Source: Roseateles oligotrophus (GTDB lineage: Bacteria > Pseudomonadota > Gammaproteobacteria > Burkholderiales > Burkholderiaceae_C). Taken from it: a stretch of 64,000 nucleotides of DNA. The notes below the pieces were generated by a model. The model was not told where the DNA came from. It saw only the letters and a program-made list of their open reading frames with translations, and searched no databases. Shown here piece by piece: positions 15,233 through 23,655 of this stretch; within the stretch, counting starts at the first letter, position 1; every line of letters begins with the position of its first letter. A program made the translations under genes and the position numbers. Location: contig NZ_JACHLP010000002.1 of the NCBI RefSeq assembly GCF_014204525.1, positions 372,001 through 436,000 of the forward strand, given 5' to 3'.

Positions 15233-15736
15233 ATGAGCAGGGACGGCCTGCGCGGCTTCAGCTATCTGGGCCTGCTCTTCTTCGTCGCAATCACGGCGGC
15301 GGGGCTGGCGGCCCTGGGCCAGAGCTGGAGCACGGCGGCGCAGCGCGAGCGCGAACGCGAGCTGGAGTTCCGTGGCGGCGAGATCGCCAGGGCAATTGCC
15401 AGTTATGTCCGCGCCAGCCCGGCTCAGCCGGGTCAAAACCCGCGCAGCCTGGACGACCTGCTGATCGACCGCCGCGGTGTCAAGACCATCCACCATCTGC
15501 GCCGCGCCTATGCCGACCCCTTCACCGGCAAGCCCGACTGGGTGCTGGTCAGCGAGCCCGGCCAGCCCCAGGGCTTCACGGCGCTGCACAGCCGCTCCGA
15601 GCGCGAGCTGCTGCGCAGCAGCAGCCCCGAGGGCCTGCCCTTGAAGACGGCGCGCGACTGGCTGTTCGACGCCAACACCCAGGCCTTGCAGGCCACGCAA
15701 AAGCCCAGCCCCGAAGCGCAGCCGGCCCTGCCTTGA
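15233..15736 (+). CDS. Degenerate pseudopilin (GspG-like 3) of secretion system X
   Basis: 167 residues from the ATG at 15233 (an in-frame GTG at 15227 is possible). The leader MSRDGLRG is followed by FSYLGLLFFVAITAAGLAAL, a pilin-type helix in which the usual +5 Glu is missing (Leu at that place). Loss of that Glu is known for GspK-type tip pseudopilins, so this may be a tip subunit. A long polar helix follows (QRERERELEFRGGEIARAIASYVRA), then KTIHHLRRAYADPFTGKPDWVLV, which mirrors the two preceding pseudopilins. Last gene of the operon. Confidence 0.75.
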   Translation: MSRDGLRGFSYLGLLFFVAITAAGLAALGQSWSTAAQRERERELEFRGGEIARAIASYVRASPAQPGQNPRSLDDLLIDRRGVKTIHHLRRAYADPFTGKPDWVLVSEPGQPQGFTALHSRSERELLRSSSPEGLPLKTARDWLFDANTQALQATQKPSPEAQPALP

Positions 15737-15743
15737 GTCTGCA

Positions 15744-15777
15744 CAAAAAAAGCGCGCTGCTTTTCAGCAGCGCGCTT
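15744..15777 (-). terminator. Strong terminator hairpin between convergent transcripts
   Basis: AAGCGCGCTGC (15750-15760) pairs perfectly with GCAGCGCGCTT (15767-15777) around a six-base loop. The A run at 15744-15750 becomes the U tract on the minus strand, so it ends the metalloprotease transcript efficiently; on the plus strand it can stop the secretion operon less well. Confidence 0.85.
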
Positions 15778-15803
15778 GCACGCGAAACAGGAGCCGGAGG
15801 GGA

Positions 15804-17243
15804 TTACCAGCCGATGTCTTGCAGCAACTTGAAGGTCAGGTCCAGCGGCACCAGCACCGAATGGGTCAGGTCGCCGTTGATCGAGGGCTCCATCAACTGG
15901 TTGCGGACGGCCGTCACGTCAAAGTGCGAGACCGAGGAACCTCCCTGGTAGGGGTTGGGCGCGAACATCATCATGCGGCCCAGCGGGTCGGCGCCGGAGT
16001 ACTGCGAACCGGTCACGGCCAGCGAGGCAAACACGCCCGAGCTGTTGCGGGTGCGCTTGGCCAGTGCGCTCAGCAGGGCCACGCCATCGGCTTGCGAGAT
16101 GCGCACCGAAGGAATGGTGACGCTGGCGTCGGTGCCGCTCATGCCGGCCGGAACGCCGGCGGCGTTGTCGGCGATCAGCACGGCCTTGGCGCCGGCATTC
16201 TGCAGATTCTTCACCTTGATGGTGAAGCCGCAGCTGCCACGGCTGATCAGGGCCACATTGCCCTTGGCGGCCAGGGCTTGCGCAGCGCTCAGGGGGTTGC
16301 AAGCCAGGTCCAGCGTGCCGGTGCTGGTGGTGATGGGCATCAGGGTGCCGGCCACGGCGGTGTTGCTCAGCGGTGGGCCGAAGGAGGCTTCACCCACGGC
16401 ATGCAGGCCGGTCGTCACGCCGGCTTGCGAGCCGGTGATGATCAGGCCGGGGCTGCCCATGCGCAGCACCTGGGGGATGGCGGCGGTGACCAGGGGGCCG
16501 GTCCAGACCAGCTTGTCCACGCTCAGTGCCGAAGCCTGGCGCTCGGCCGTCGTCATGTCCTTCCACAGCTTGCCGGTGACCGTGCCCAGCAGGTAGTGGT
16601 CCCACACCGAGGGGAAGCCGCCGTTCTGCAAGCCGGTGCTGCCATTGGTGAAGGTCTGGAAGCCCAGGCCGTGGCCCATCTCGTGCAGCAGGGTGGCGAT
16701 GAAGTCGATATTGCTGCCGTGGTTGCCGTCCAGGCCCAGGTAGAAGGACGAGCCTGCCAGGCAGTTGGCCTGACCCAGATTGGCGTTGAAGTTGGCGTTG
16801 ATCTGTGCCGCATTGAGCGTGCCCAGATAGCTGCCCGACAGCTTGTTGGCCAGGGCGTAGGAATACCAGGTGTCGGCCTTGGGTGCGTTGGCGAAATTGC
16901 GGAAGATCGAGGTGGCACCGGCGCTGCCCAGCGTGGCCGAGGTGGCCGTGCAGGTCAGGGCGGAGAACTGGGCATTGATGACGATGGGCTGGCTGCTGGT
17001 CAGCGTGGCGCCCCAGATGTTCGCGGCGTGCGTGAAGGCGATCAGGCGCTGCTCACCGAGGGTGACGCCGGTATTGCCTCCGACGGGGACGGCCGGGGTG
17101 GCGTCGTTGAAGCCAACGCCAGCGGCATTGATATTGTTGATGACGATGGTGGCGGCGGCCTGGGCCTGGAAGGCGGCGCCGAACAGGCTGAGGGCGGCGC
17201 AGGTGGCGCCCAGGGTGGCTTGGAGCTTCTTATTTGCTGTCAT
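15804..17243 (-). CDS. Secreted zinc metalloprotease with PA-type insert
   Basis: 479 residues. A clear signal peptide (ATLGATCAALSLFGAAFQAQA) precedes a catalytic domain with HEMGHGLGF, the HExxHxxGxxH/D-like zinc motif with the active Glu. The second half contains a protease-associated (PA) domain pattern: ALAAKGNVALISRGSCGFTIKVKNLQNAGAKAVLIADNAAG. The chain ends in LTFKLLQDIGW, an ending I associate with this family of exported metalloproteases. The first bases overlap the end of the upstream post-PEP-CTERM-type gene by 14, so they are probably cotranscribed. It converges on the secretion operon and is a natural candidate substrate, but that link is positional only. Confidence 0.85.
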   Translation of the reverse strand: MTANKKLQATLGATCAALSLFGAAFQAQAAATIVINNINAAGVGFNDATPAVPVGGNTGVTLGEQRLIAFTHAANIWGATLTSSQPIVINAQFSALTCTATSATLGSAGATSIFRNFANAPKADTWYSYALANKLSGSYLGTLNAAQINANFNANLGQANCLAGSSFYLGLDGNHGSNIDFIATLLHEMGHGLGFQTFTNGSTGLQNGGFPSVWDHYLLGTVTGKLWKDMTTAERQASALSVDKLVWTGPLVTAAIPQVLRMGSPGLIITGSQAGVTTGLHAVGEASFGPPLSNTAVAGTLMPITTSTGTLDLACNPLSAAQALAAKGNVALISRGSCGFTIKVKNLQNAGAKAVLIADNAAGVPAGMSGTDASVTIPSVRISQADGVALLSALAKRTRNSSGVFASLAVTGSQYSGADPLGRMMMFAPNPYQGGSSVSHFDVTAVRNQLMEPSINGDLTHSVLVPLDLTFKLLQDIGW

Positions 17244-17649
17244 GGCTATGGCCTTTCACTGCTTTGCTGGACTTGGCGGGCTTCTTGCCCTTGTGCAGGG
17301 CGTCGGCGGCTTCGGCGCCGGTCACGCAGTGCAGGTCAATGCTGCCGTCGGCGTTGCGGGTGGCCACCGAGTAAGACAGGCTGCTTTCGTCCAGTTCCTG
17401 TTCGACCGTGCCGTCGGCATGCTTGACGGGTTGGGGGTTGACGAGGCCGGTGCGCAGGCCGCGCGGTGCGGCCTTGAGCGCGGTCTTGCCGTTATTGCCC
17501 TGGCTCAGCACTTGAGCTTCCTGGGCGGTGGGTGCGCGCAACTCGCCGGTCGCGCTGTCCTTGGCCACCGTGGCTGCGGAGGCAGCGCTAGCAGCCATCA
17601 AACCGACGGTCGCAACTGCGGCCGCCATGAAAGAGGTGTTGATCTTCAT
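17230..17649 (-). CDS. Exported protein resembling post-PEP-CTERM-1 domain proteins
   Basis: 139 residues with a signal peptide (MAAAVATVGLMAASAASA) and no membrane anchor. The central block TVEQELDESSLSYSVATRNADGSIDLHCVTG matches my memory of the small domain found in proteins encoded next to PEP-CTERM or exported protease genes and named post-PEP-CTERM-1. The tail is Lys/His-rich (KGKKPAKSSKAVKGHSHDSK). Function is unknown. It is encoded directly before the metalloprotease with a 14-base overlap, so it may be an inhibitor, chaperone or maturation partner of it; that is inference. Confidence 0.7.
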   Translation of the reverse strand: MKINTSFMAAAVATVGLMAASAASAATVAKDSATGELRAPTAQEAQVLSQGNNGKTALKAAPRGLRTGLVNPQPVKHADGTVEQELDESSLSYSVATRNADGSIDLHCVTGAEAADALHKGKKPAKSSKAVKGHSHDSK

Positions 17650-17748
17650 ATCGGTATCCTGGTCTGTGATGGATCGCGCCCACCTGCGCGCACAAGGGCT
17701 GGCAGCCGCTCATGGCGAAGAATCGGCGGGCGGACGAGCCGGTGTGGC

Positions 17749-18402
17749 TTACTTGCCGGCGTTGCGGCGGCGCAGCGCGGCCAGGCCCAGCAGGCCAGCG
17801 GCCATCAAGGCATAGCTGGAGGGCTCGGGCACGGCAGTCACCGTGATGGTGTCGATGCCCACGGCATTGGCCGTGCTGGCGTCGGCCACCAGGTACTCAA
17901 AAGCGATGCGGCCGGTGGTGGCGCTGGGCAGGGCGAAGGTGTATTGGGTCCAGCCGCTGGTCGTGGCGGTGATGCTGGCCAGGGCGGTGAAGCCGCTGGT
18001 CGCCGTGCCCGAACCGGCGCTGAACAAGACCTTGAAGCGGTCGCTGAAATCAGGCAGGTCCTGGCTGCGGGCGTAGAAGCTCAGGCTGCTGGCGCCGCCC
18101 AGGGTGATCTCGGGGCTGATCAGCCAGTTGTCGATGCTGCCGAAACCGTTGGCGGCGCTCAGATAGCTGGCGAAGGCGAAGGAGTTGGCGGGGCCGGATT
18201 GGGCGCCACTCAGCAATTCTTCGGCGCCCTGGCTCCAGTCCTGGCCCACGGGTGCGCTGTTGTTGACCAACACCCAGCCGCTGCTGTTGAAGTTGTCAAA
18301 ACCTTCGCTGTAGAGCGCCGGCGCTGCGTTTGTTGAGGCTTGGGCCGCGCTCATCAAGACCAGGGCTCCCAGCCCGATCATGCTGCGTTTGATTGCAAAC
18401 AT
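17749..18402 (-). CDS. PEP-CTERM sorted extracellular protein (choice-of-anchor type)
   Basis: 217 residues from the ATG at 18402, preceded by GAGGGA. A signal peptide (MIGLGALVLMSAAQA) leads to a beta-rich jelly-roll-like domain (LYSEGFDNFNSSGWVLVNNS, DNWLISPEITLGGASSLSFYARS, FKVLFSAGSGTATSGF) of the kind called choice-of-anchor. The C-terminus has the sorting signal: VPEPSSYALMAAGLLGLAALRRR, i.e. PEP motif, hydrophobic helix and Arg cluster. Exosortase cuts such signals at the inner membrane; no exosortase gene is in the window. It probably contributes to the extracellular matrix or surface. Confidence 0.9.
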   Translation of the reverse strand: MFAIKRSMIGLGALVLMSAAQASTNAAPALYSEGFDNFNSSGWVLVNNSAPVGQDWSQGAEELLSGAQSGPANSFAFASYLSAANGFGSIDNWLISPEITLGGASSLSFYARSQDLPDFSDRFKVLFSAGSGTATSGFTALASITATTSGWTQYTFALPSATTGRIAFEYLVADASTANAVGIDTITVTAVPEPSSYALMAAGLLGLAALRRRNAGK

Positions 18403-18904
18403 AAAAATCCCTCGTGACCATTGAATGTGATCTGACCCGCGGCACGACTCGGGATCTTTGGAATCCCAGCGGTGCATGCGGTCATCAGCCCCGTGACGGG
18501 ACTGTGGATTAGTTCACAAATCTCCCGGCCCAGCCCCGGGGGATAGTCCTAGGCATCCCTTGAATTGGGGGGAGAGAAATCCCTAGGTCTTCGCCCCGGC
18601 AACCCGGGTCCGAGAAGGTGCGCCTGCGCCCGCCATGTCTTTTTGAGCACATGCATCGATATTTTTTGTAAGCAGTTGATAAAAATCCGGCTCGCTTGCC
18701 GGCCTGGAGAAAGGCTGCAAATCCAGGGCTTTGCACACGGCCTTCCTCGGCCAGTGCTGGCCTGCCGCCATGGCCATGGGGGCGCCAGCGGGAGGCGGGC
18801 TCGTGCACTTTGTGCGCTTTCTTTTTGGCTCCCTTGATTTGCTGCGCCGAAAGCCACAGCACTGCCGTTTAAGATCCGGCTCCCCTACTGCTTCCGCTGC
18901 TTGC
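18403..18904. other. Divergent intergenic region with CCTAGG repeats
   Basis: No credible gene. It separates the minus-strand PEP-CTERM gene from the plus-strand CAP-domain gene and should hold both promoters. Two CCTAGG hexamers (18548-18553 and 18582-18587) lie 34 bases apart in related contexts, a plausible regulator-binding pair. Confidence 0.45.
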
Positions 18905-19423
18905 ATGCGTGCTCTCGTTTCAGCTGTCCTGCTCACTTTCACCAGCTTGTGCTTTGGTGGTGGTGGCCCGACGCTCAGCGATTCCAGCGCTTGCAGGCAT
19001 GCTCTCGATGCCCAGGAGGTGCTGGCCCAGATCAATGCCTTGCGCACCCAGGCCCGCCAATGTGGCGCGGTGCATATGCCGCCGGCCCAGGCCTTGCGTT
19101 GGGATTCGCGCCTGGCGGCCTCGGCCAAGGCTTATGCGGGCGAGTTGTCAGTGCGCAATGAGCTCAGCCATACCAGCGCCCTCGGCCTGACCTTGCGCAA
19201 GCGCTTTCTTCTGCAAGGCTATCCCTTGATGCGTGCCGGTGAGAATCTGGCCGGTGGCCAGGAAACCCTGGATGAGGTGATGCTGGCCTGGACCAGCAGC
19301 GCGGCCCATTGCGACAATCTGATGGAGTCCAGCTTTGTCGATGTGGGCATGGCCTGCGTCGTCGGCCCCGGCCAGTATGAGCGTTACTGGGTGCTGCACC
19401 TGGGACGGGCCTTCAAGGATTGA
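18905..19423 (+). CDS. Secreted CAP (SCP/PR1) domain protein
   Basis: 172 residues. A signal peptide (MRALVSAVLLTFTSLCFGGG) is followed by a CAP domain: DAQEVLAQINALRTQARQCG, the first His in NELSHTS, the AGENLAGG block and VMLAWTSSAAHCDNLMESSFVDVGMACV. Four cysteines probably form disulphides. CAP proteins in bacteria are exported, sometimes matrix-bound or proteolytic; activity is not established. The 3' end overlaps the convergent NTF2-like gene by 11 bases. Confidence 0.82.
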   Translation: MRALVSAVLLTFTSLCFGGGGPTLSDSSACRHALDAQEVLAQINALRTQARQCGAVHMPPAQALRWDSRLAASAKAYAGELSVRNELSHTSALGLTLRKRFLLQGYPLMRAGENLAGGQETLDEVMLAWTSSAAHCDNLMESSFVDVGMACVVGPGQYERYWVLHLGRAFKD

Positions 19424-19889
19424 GGGCGGCGGGGTTCAGCCGGCGCTGCACGGCGCTGATCGGCAGGCTCGCTTCGGCATCGGCCCAGACCATGGCGCTG
19501 ATGCGCCAGCCGGCCGCGGTCAACAGGAAGTGGAAGCTCTTCATGCCCTCGCCCTCGTAGGCGGCGTTGCGGAGCCAGCCCTGCTTGCGGTAGTGGCTGT
19601 TGCGGCTGGCCATGCCGCCGAAGATCAGCGTTTCGGAGGCCAGCTCCCATTCATGGAAGTCCTGCAGCTCGCCGCTCAGCAGCAAGGCCTCGCGCGGCCG
19701 CAGGAACTCGGGCAGCGACATGTTTTCCGCTCCCTGGCTGCTGTGTTTGGCGATGCGGGCATGGGGAGCGAACAGGGTCTCCAGCGTGGCGAAGTCGGGC
19801 CGGCGGCCGGCGCGGTTGTCAAAGACGGCGAAGAAGCGCTGCACCAGTGCGTCGATGGCCTGCTGCGCCGGCATGGCCGCGCTGCTCAT
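19413..19889 (-). CDS. NTF2/SnoaL-like domain protein
   Basis: 158 residues with the cone-shaped alpha+beta pattern of NTF2-like proteins: AIDALVQRFFAVFDNRAGRRPDFATLETLFAPHARI, then WELASETLIFGGMASRNSHYRKQGWL and KSFHFLLTAAGWRISAMVWAD. Such domains act as small ligand-binding or enzyme scaffolds; no active site can be assigned. Its ATG overlaps the stop of the LuxR-type regulator (ATGA), making it the last gene of a five-gene minus-strand operon. Confidence 0.7.
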   Translation of the reverse strand: MSSAAMPAQQAIDALVQRFFAVFDNRAGRRPDFATLETLFAPHARIAKHSSQGAENMSLPEFLRPREALLLSGELQDFHEWELASETLIFGGMASRNSHYRKQGWLRNAAYEGEGMKSFHFLLTAAGWRISAMVWADAEASLPISAVQRRLNPAALNP

Positions 19890-20602
19890 ATCCAGCCCAG
19901 GTCGATGGCACGCAGCACGGCTTGCGTGCGGTCGCGCACGCCCATCTTGGAGAAGATGGCCGAGCAGTGGTTCTTGATCACGCCCTCGCTATTGCCCAGC
20001 AGGGCGGCGATCTCGGTATTGCTGCGGCCGCTGGCCACCAGGCGCAGCACCTGCAACTCCTTGGGCGAGAGCGGGTCGGGCTGATCGGTGGCGACAAAAG
20101 CGCGCTCGCCCCGGCCGCTCACCTGTTCCATGCGGGTGGTCAGCGAGGGGCGCAGGGCGGTGCCGCCACCCATCACCTCGTGCAGGGCTTGCAGCAGGGT
20201 CTCGGGGCTGATGGCCTTGAGCAGGAAGCCGCGCGCGCCGGCCCGCACCGCTTCGTCAAAAGCCGTGGCGTCGTCAAAGGTGGTCAGTAGCACGACCGGG
20301 ATCTGCAAGGCCCGCGCGGCCAGGGCGCGGATCAGGCCCAGGCCGTCCAGGCGTGGCATGCGCATATCGGAGAGGATGATGTCGGGCATCTGCACATCGG
20401 TCGCGCCCAGGGCCTTGCGGGCGCCAAAGGCCTCGACCAGGGCCAGGGCCTCGGCGCCGTCGCTGGCTTCGCCGACGATCTGGATCTCCTCGTGCAGGGC
20501 CAGCAGGCCTTTGAGGCCCTCGCGCACCAGCTGCTGGTCTTCCACCAGCAGCAGCTTGATGGAGCTTTTCTCTTGGCTTGTTGTCGTTGCTGTCGCGCTC
20601 AT
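19886..20602 (-). CDS. NarL/LuxR-type response regulator
   Basis: 238 residues from the ATG at 20602, which overlaps the kinase stop; an in-frame start at 20617 would add five residues. Receiver domain: KLLLVEDQQLVREGL, phosphoacceptor Asp in IILSDMRMP, Thr in VVLLTTFDD, Lys in GFLLKAIS. The C-terminal HTH is of LuxR type: LSPKELQVLRLVASGRSNTEIAALLGNSEGVIKNH. An unusual insertion between beta-2 and the Asp (EAFGARKALGATDVQMP) lengthens the receiver. It is the partner of the kinase encoded just upstream. Confidence 0.93.
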   Translation of the reverse strand: MSATATTTSQEKSSIKLLLVEDQQLVREGLKGLLALHEEIQIVGEASDGAEALALVEAFGARKALGATDVQMPDIILSDMRMPRLDGLGLIRALAARALQIPVVLLTTFDDATAFDEAVRAGARGFLLKAISPETLLQALHEVMGGGTALRPSLTTRMEQVSGRGERAFVATDQPDPLSPKELQVLRLVASGRSNTEIAALLGNSEGVIKNHCSAIFSKMGVRDRTQAVLRAIDLGWI

Positions 20603-21864
20603 GCCGTCCTCGGACAATGCAGTTCAATTCTGAAACCCGGGCGGCTGCGCTGCACCTGCATGCCCCCTCCCAACTCGCTCATGCGCTCCCGCATGCCTTG
20701 CAAACCGTTGCCGGCCTGCAGGGCGTGGGTGCCCAGGCCATCATCGTCGATGCTGACCAGGATCTGATCATCCCCCATGGCCGGCCCGCTGCCGAGCTGC
20801 AGCTTGATGCTGATGCTGCTGGCGCGCGAATGCCGCACGCTATTCGTCACCGCCTCCTGCACGCAGCGCAGCAGGGCATGGGCGGCGCGCGGGCTCAGGT
20901 CGCGGGCGGCGGGGGCGATGTCCAGCTCGATGCGGGTGCTGGCCACGCCCTCGGCCAGGGCTTGCAGGGCGGTGCTGAGGTCGATGCGCTGTGAGCTGCG
21001 CTGCTGCGACACGGCCTCGCGCACATCGGCCAGCAGATGGGCGGCGCTGCCGCGGGCGCGCTCCACCGCGGCGGCGGCGCCGGCCGCGTCCTCGCGCTTG
21101 AGCAGGGCCGAGCCCAGCTGCAGCTGCAGGTTCAGCGCGGTCAGGTGGTGGCCCACCACATCGTGCAGCTCGCGCGCCATCAGGGTGCGCTCGTGGTAGC
21201 GCATCTGCTCGGCCTGCAATTGCTCGGCGCTCATGCGCTCGGCCAGCATCACCTGCAGCCAGCGGCGTTTTTCCGCTTCCACCGCCGACATGCGGCCCAG
21301 GCCGAAGGCCATGCCATGCAGGGCCACCATGGCCATCAACAGGCCCAGGCTGTCCAGCCAGGCGGGGATCTCGGCGCGGGCCTGCTGCAGATCGGCCAGG
21401 GGCAGGAGCCAGTAGAGCAGCAGATTGATCACCACCTGGGCCAGGGCGAACAGAAAGGCGGCGCGCGCCCGCAGCAGCACGGCGGCCAGCGCCGTCACCA
21501 GAAAGGGCAGGCCGGGCGTCACGGCGATGGCCAGCAAGTCCACCAGCACGATGCGGCGCAGGGCGTTCGGCGGGGCCTGGTCGGCCTGGCTGTCCTGCGC
21601 CAGCCGCCAATAGGCCCAGGCGAATAGCAGCACCAGGCCGAAGCAGACGATCAGCAGCACCGGGTCATTGCTGGCTCCGCCCAGGCGCAGATAGAGGGCG
21701 GCGACGGCGCCGTCATAGGGCTCGGTGCGGAAGCCCGCCAGGCCGGCGATGGCCGCGGCCAGCTCCAGCAAGCACATGGTCAGCGCGGCCACTTGTAGCA
21801 CCACGCCCGGCCGGGCGATGCGGGCCAGCAGGCGGTCCAGCTGGCGGCCGAGCTGCATGCTCAT
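20599..21864 (-). CDS. Membrane sensor histidine kinase (HisKA_3 type)
   Basis: 421 residues from the ATG at 21864, which overlaps the mnmA stop. The N-terminal half contains about five to six membrane helices ([68 protein letters not shown] and others) with no large periplasmic domain, suggesting an intramembrane sensor. The dimerisation/phosphoacceptor motif is [19 protein letters not shown] with its His, and the ATPase domain shows [23 protein letters not shown] and [16 protein letters not shown]. This is the NarX/DesK-like class that pairs with LuxR-type regulators such as the one downstream. Confidence 0.92.
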   Translation of the reverse strand: MSMQLGRQLDRLLARIARPGVVLQVAALTMCLLELAAAIAGLAGFRTEPYDGAVAALYLRLGGASNDPVLLIVCFGLVLLFAWAYWRLAQDSQADQAPPNALRRIVLVDLLAIAVTPGLPFLVTALAAVLLRARAAFLFALAQVVINLLLYWLLPLADLQQARAEIPAWLDSLGLLMAMVALHGMAFGLGRMSAVEAEKRRWLQVMLAERMSAEQLQAEQMRYHERTLMARELHDVVGHHLTALNLQLQLGSALLKREDAAGAAAAVERARGSAAHLLADVREAVSQQRSSQRIDLSTALQALAEGVASTRIELDIAPAARDLSPRAAHALLRCVQEAVTNSVRHSRASSISIKLQLGSGPAMGDDQILVSIDDDGLGTHALQAGNGLQGMRERMSELGGGMQVQRSRPGFRIELHCPRTA

Positions 21865-22988
21865 GCGGCGGGGCTGGCCGAGGCGATCACGCCGCCCCCC
21901 AGGCAGACCTCGCCGGCATACATCACCAGGCTCTGGCCCGGGGTGACGGCCCATTGCGCCTGGGCAAAGTCCACCCGGCACTGGCCGGCGGCCGGCGTGT
22001 TCGGGTGGAAGGCGCAGGCGGCGTCGGCCTGGCGGTAGCGGGTCTTGGCCCCAAAGCCGCCGAAGGCGGGCTGCTCGCCGGTCCAGGACAGATCGTCGGC
22101 CACCAGGCTGGCGCTGAGCAGCCAGGGGTGATCGTGGCCTTGCACGACGTAGAGGGTGTTGCTCTGCATATCCTTGCGGGCCACGAACCAGGGCTCGTGC
22201 TCGCCGCCGCCGCGTGCAGCGCCCTTCTCCTTCACGCCGCCTATGCCCAGACCCTGGCGCTGGCCCAGGGTGTAGAAGGACAGGCCGACATGCTCGCCCA
22301 ACTTGCGGCCGCGCTCGTCCTTGATGGGGCCGGGCGCATGGGCCAGATAGCGCTTGAGGAATTCACGGAAGGGCCGCTCGCCGATGAAGCAGATGCCGGT
22401 CGAGTCCTTCTTGCGGGCATTGGGCAGGCCGATTTCCTCGGCGATGCGGCGCACCTCGGTCTTGTGCAACTCGCCCACCGGGAACAAGGTCTTGGCCAGC
22501 TGGGCCTGGTTCAGGCGGTGCAGAAAATAGCTCTGGTCCTTGCTGTTGTCTATGCCTTTCAACAACTGCGTCTGGCCGTCCAGCTCGCGCACGCGGGCGT
22601 AATGCCCGGTGGCGATCTTCTCGGCGCCCAGCGCAAAAGCATGGTCCAGAAAGGCCTTGAACTTGATCTCGGCATTGCAGAGCACGTCGGGGTTGGGCGT
22701 ACGGCCGGCCTGGTACTCGCGCAGAAAGGCGCTGAACACGCGGTCCTTGTAATCGGCGGCGAAGTTGACATGCTCGATCTCGATGCCGATCACATCGGCC
22801 ACGGCGGCGGCGTCGACGAAGTCGATATTGGACGAGCAGTATTCGCTGTCGTCGTCATCTTCCCAGTTCTTCATGAAGATGCCGACGACCTCGTGTCCTT
22901 GGCTTTTCAGCAGATGGGCGGTGACGGCGGAATCCACGCCGCCGGACAGGCCGACGACGATGCGTTGTTTCTTGCTGCTCAAACTCAT
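21861..22988 (-). CDS. mnmA: tRNA-specific 2-thiouridylase MnmA
   Basis: 375 residues. MnmA puts the sulphur on U34 of tRNA-Lys, -Glu and -Gln using ATP and a persulphide relay. Visible: the PP-loop SGGVDSAV near residue 15, the first catalytic Cys in NPDVLCN, the second in [11 protein letters not shown], and the C-terminal beta barrel ([23 protein letters not shown]). The start at 22988 (MSLSSKKQ) is preferred over upstream frame extension. It lies 30 bases downstream of the NUDIX gene; its stop overlaps the kinase start, an unusual partnership for this housekeeping gene. Confidence 0.96.
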   Translation of the reverse strand: MSLSSKKQRIVVGLSGGVDSAVTAHLLKSQGHEVVGIFMKNWEDDDDSEYCSSNIDFVDAAAVADVIGIEIEHVNFAADYKDRVFSAFLREYQAGRTPNPDVLCNAEIKFKAFLDHAFALGAEKIATGHYARVRELDGQTQLLKGIDNSKDQSYFLHRLNQAQLAKTLFPVGELHKTEVRRIAEEIGLPNARKKDSTGICFIGERPFREFLKRYLAHAPGPIKDERGRKLGEHVGLSFYTLGQRQGLGIGGVKEKGAARGGGEHEPWFVARKDMQSNTLYVVQGHDHPWLLSASLVADDLSWTGEQPAFGGFGAKTRYRQADAACAFHPNTPAAGQCRVDFAQAQWAVTPGQSLVMYAGEVCLGGGVIASASPAA

Positions 22989-23018
22989 GCCGCAATTGTC
23001 CCGCAAGTGCCCGGGCGA

Positions 23019-23519
23019 TCAGTTTTTCACACAGGGTTCATACAAGCTGGGATCGATCTGCAGGGCCTCCAGCGGCAGGCGGCGGCCGGCGCGGTGGTCC
23101 TCGATGCAGCGCAGCACCAGGGGGCTGCGATGCCGCGCCGCGCTGGCGCGCACCTCCTCCAGGCTCAGCCAGACGGTGCGCACAATGCCCTTGTCCAGCA
23201 CCCAGCCGGGCACGGGCTCGCTGACCGTGCCGGTGAAGGCCAGGCGCAGATAGGTCACATCCTCTAATCGCGAGGGTCGCACAAAGCGGGCCATATAGAG
23301 GCCTAGCAAGGCCTCGGGCCGGAAGTGCCGGCCGGTCTCTTCCAGGGCCTCACGCACCACACCCTCCAGGGGCGATTCCCCTGGGTCCAGATGGCCGGCG
23401 GGGTTGTTCAATTGCAGGCCCTCGGGGGTCTCTTCCTCGACCAGCAGATAGCGGCCCTGCTCTTCGATGATGGCCGCCACGGTGACGGCGGGTTTCCAGC
23501 GTTCGGTGTTGTTGCTCAT
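23019..23519 (-). CDS. NUDIX hydrolase, NudJ-like
   Basis: 166 residues. The Nudix box is complete: GHLDPGESPLEGVVREALEETG, the metal-binding helix that hydrolyses nucleoside diphosphates linked to another moiety. The opening (NNTERWKPAVTVAAIIE) and context directly upstream of mnmA match NudJ (phosphatase for HMP-pyrophosphate and nucleoside triphosphates), which is next to mnmA in many proteobacteria. The start at 23519 has AGGG six bases upstream; ATGs at 23525 and 23534 are alternatives. First gene of the minus-strand operon. Confidence 0.88.
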   Translation of the reverse strand: MSNNTERWKPAVTVAAIIEEQGRYLLVEEETPEGLQLNNPAGHLDPGESPLEGVVREALEETGRHFRPEALLGLYMARFVRPSRLEDVTYLRLAFTGTVSEPVPGWVLDKGIVRTVWLSLEEVRASAARHRSPLVLRCIEDHRAGRRLPLEALQIDPSLYEPCVKN

Positions 23520-23622
23520 CTGCATCCCTGGCATGTCCGGGTGTCATTGAAGAGGCCTATTGTGTAAGCTGAATCGAGACAGGGACTTTGTTCTGGGTGC
23601 AGATGTTTTTTTAGCCGCAAAT

Positions 23623-23642
23623 GCCAGCCGGTGAGGGCTGGC
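23623..23642 (+). promoter_or_regulatory. Leader hairpin in front of the pntAA ribosome binding site
   Basis: GCCAGCC (23623-23629) pairs with GGCTGGC (23636-23642), ending just before CCAGGAGGG, the Shine-Dalgarno sequence of the transhydrogenase operon. It may tune initiation; no known riboswitch is recognised. Confidence 0.3.
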
Positions 23643-23655
23643 CCAGGAGGGATTC

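Noticed and set aside
18403-18560. Sigma-54 promoter for the PEP-CTERM gene
   Set aside because: A TGGGCCGGGAGATTTGTG stretch was examined because such genes can be sigma-54 dependent, but the GG-N10-GC spacing is absent.
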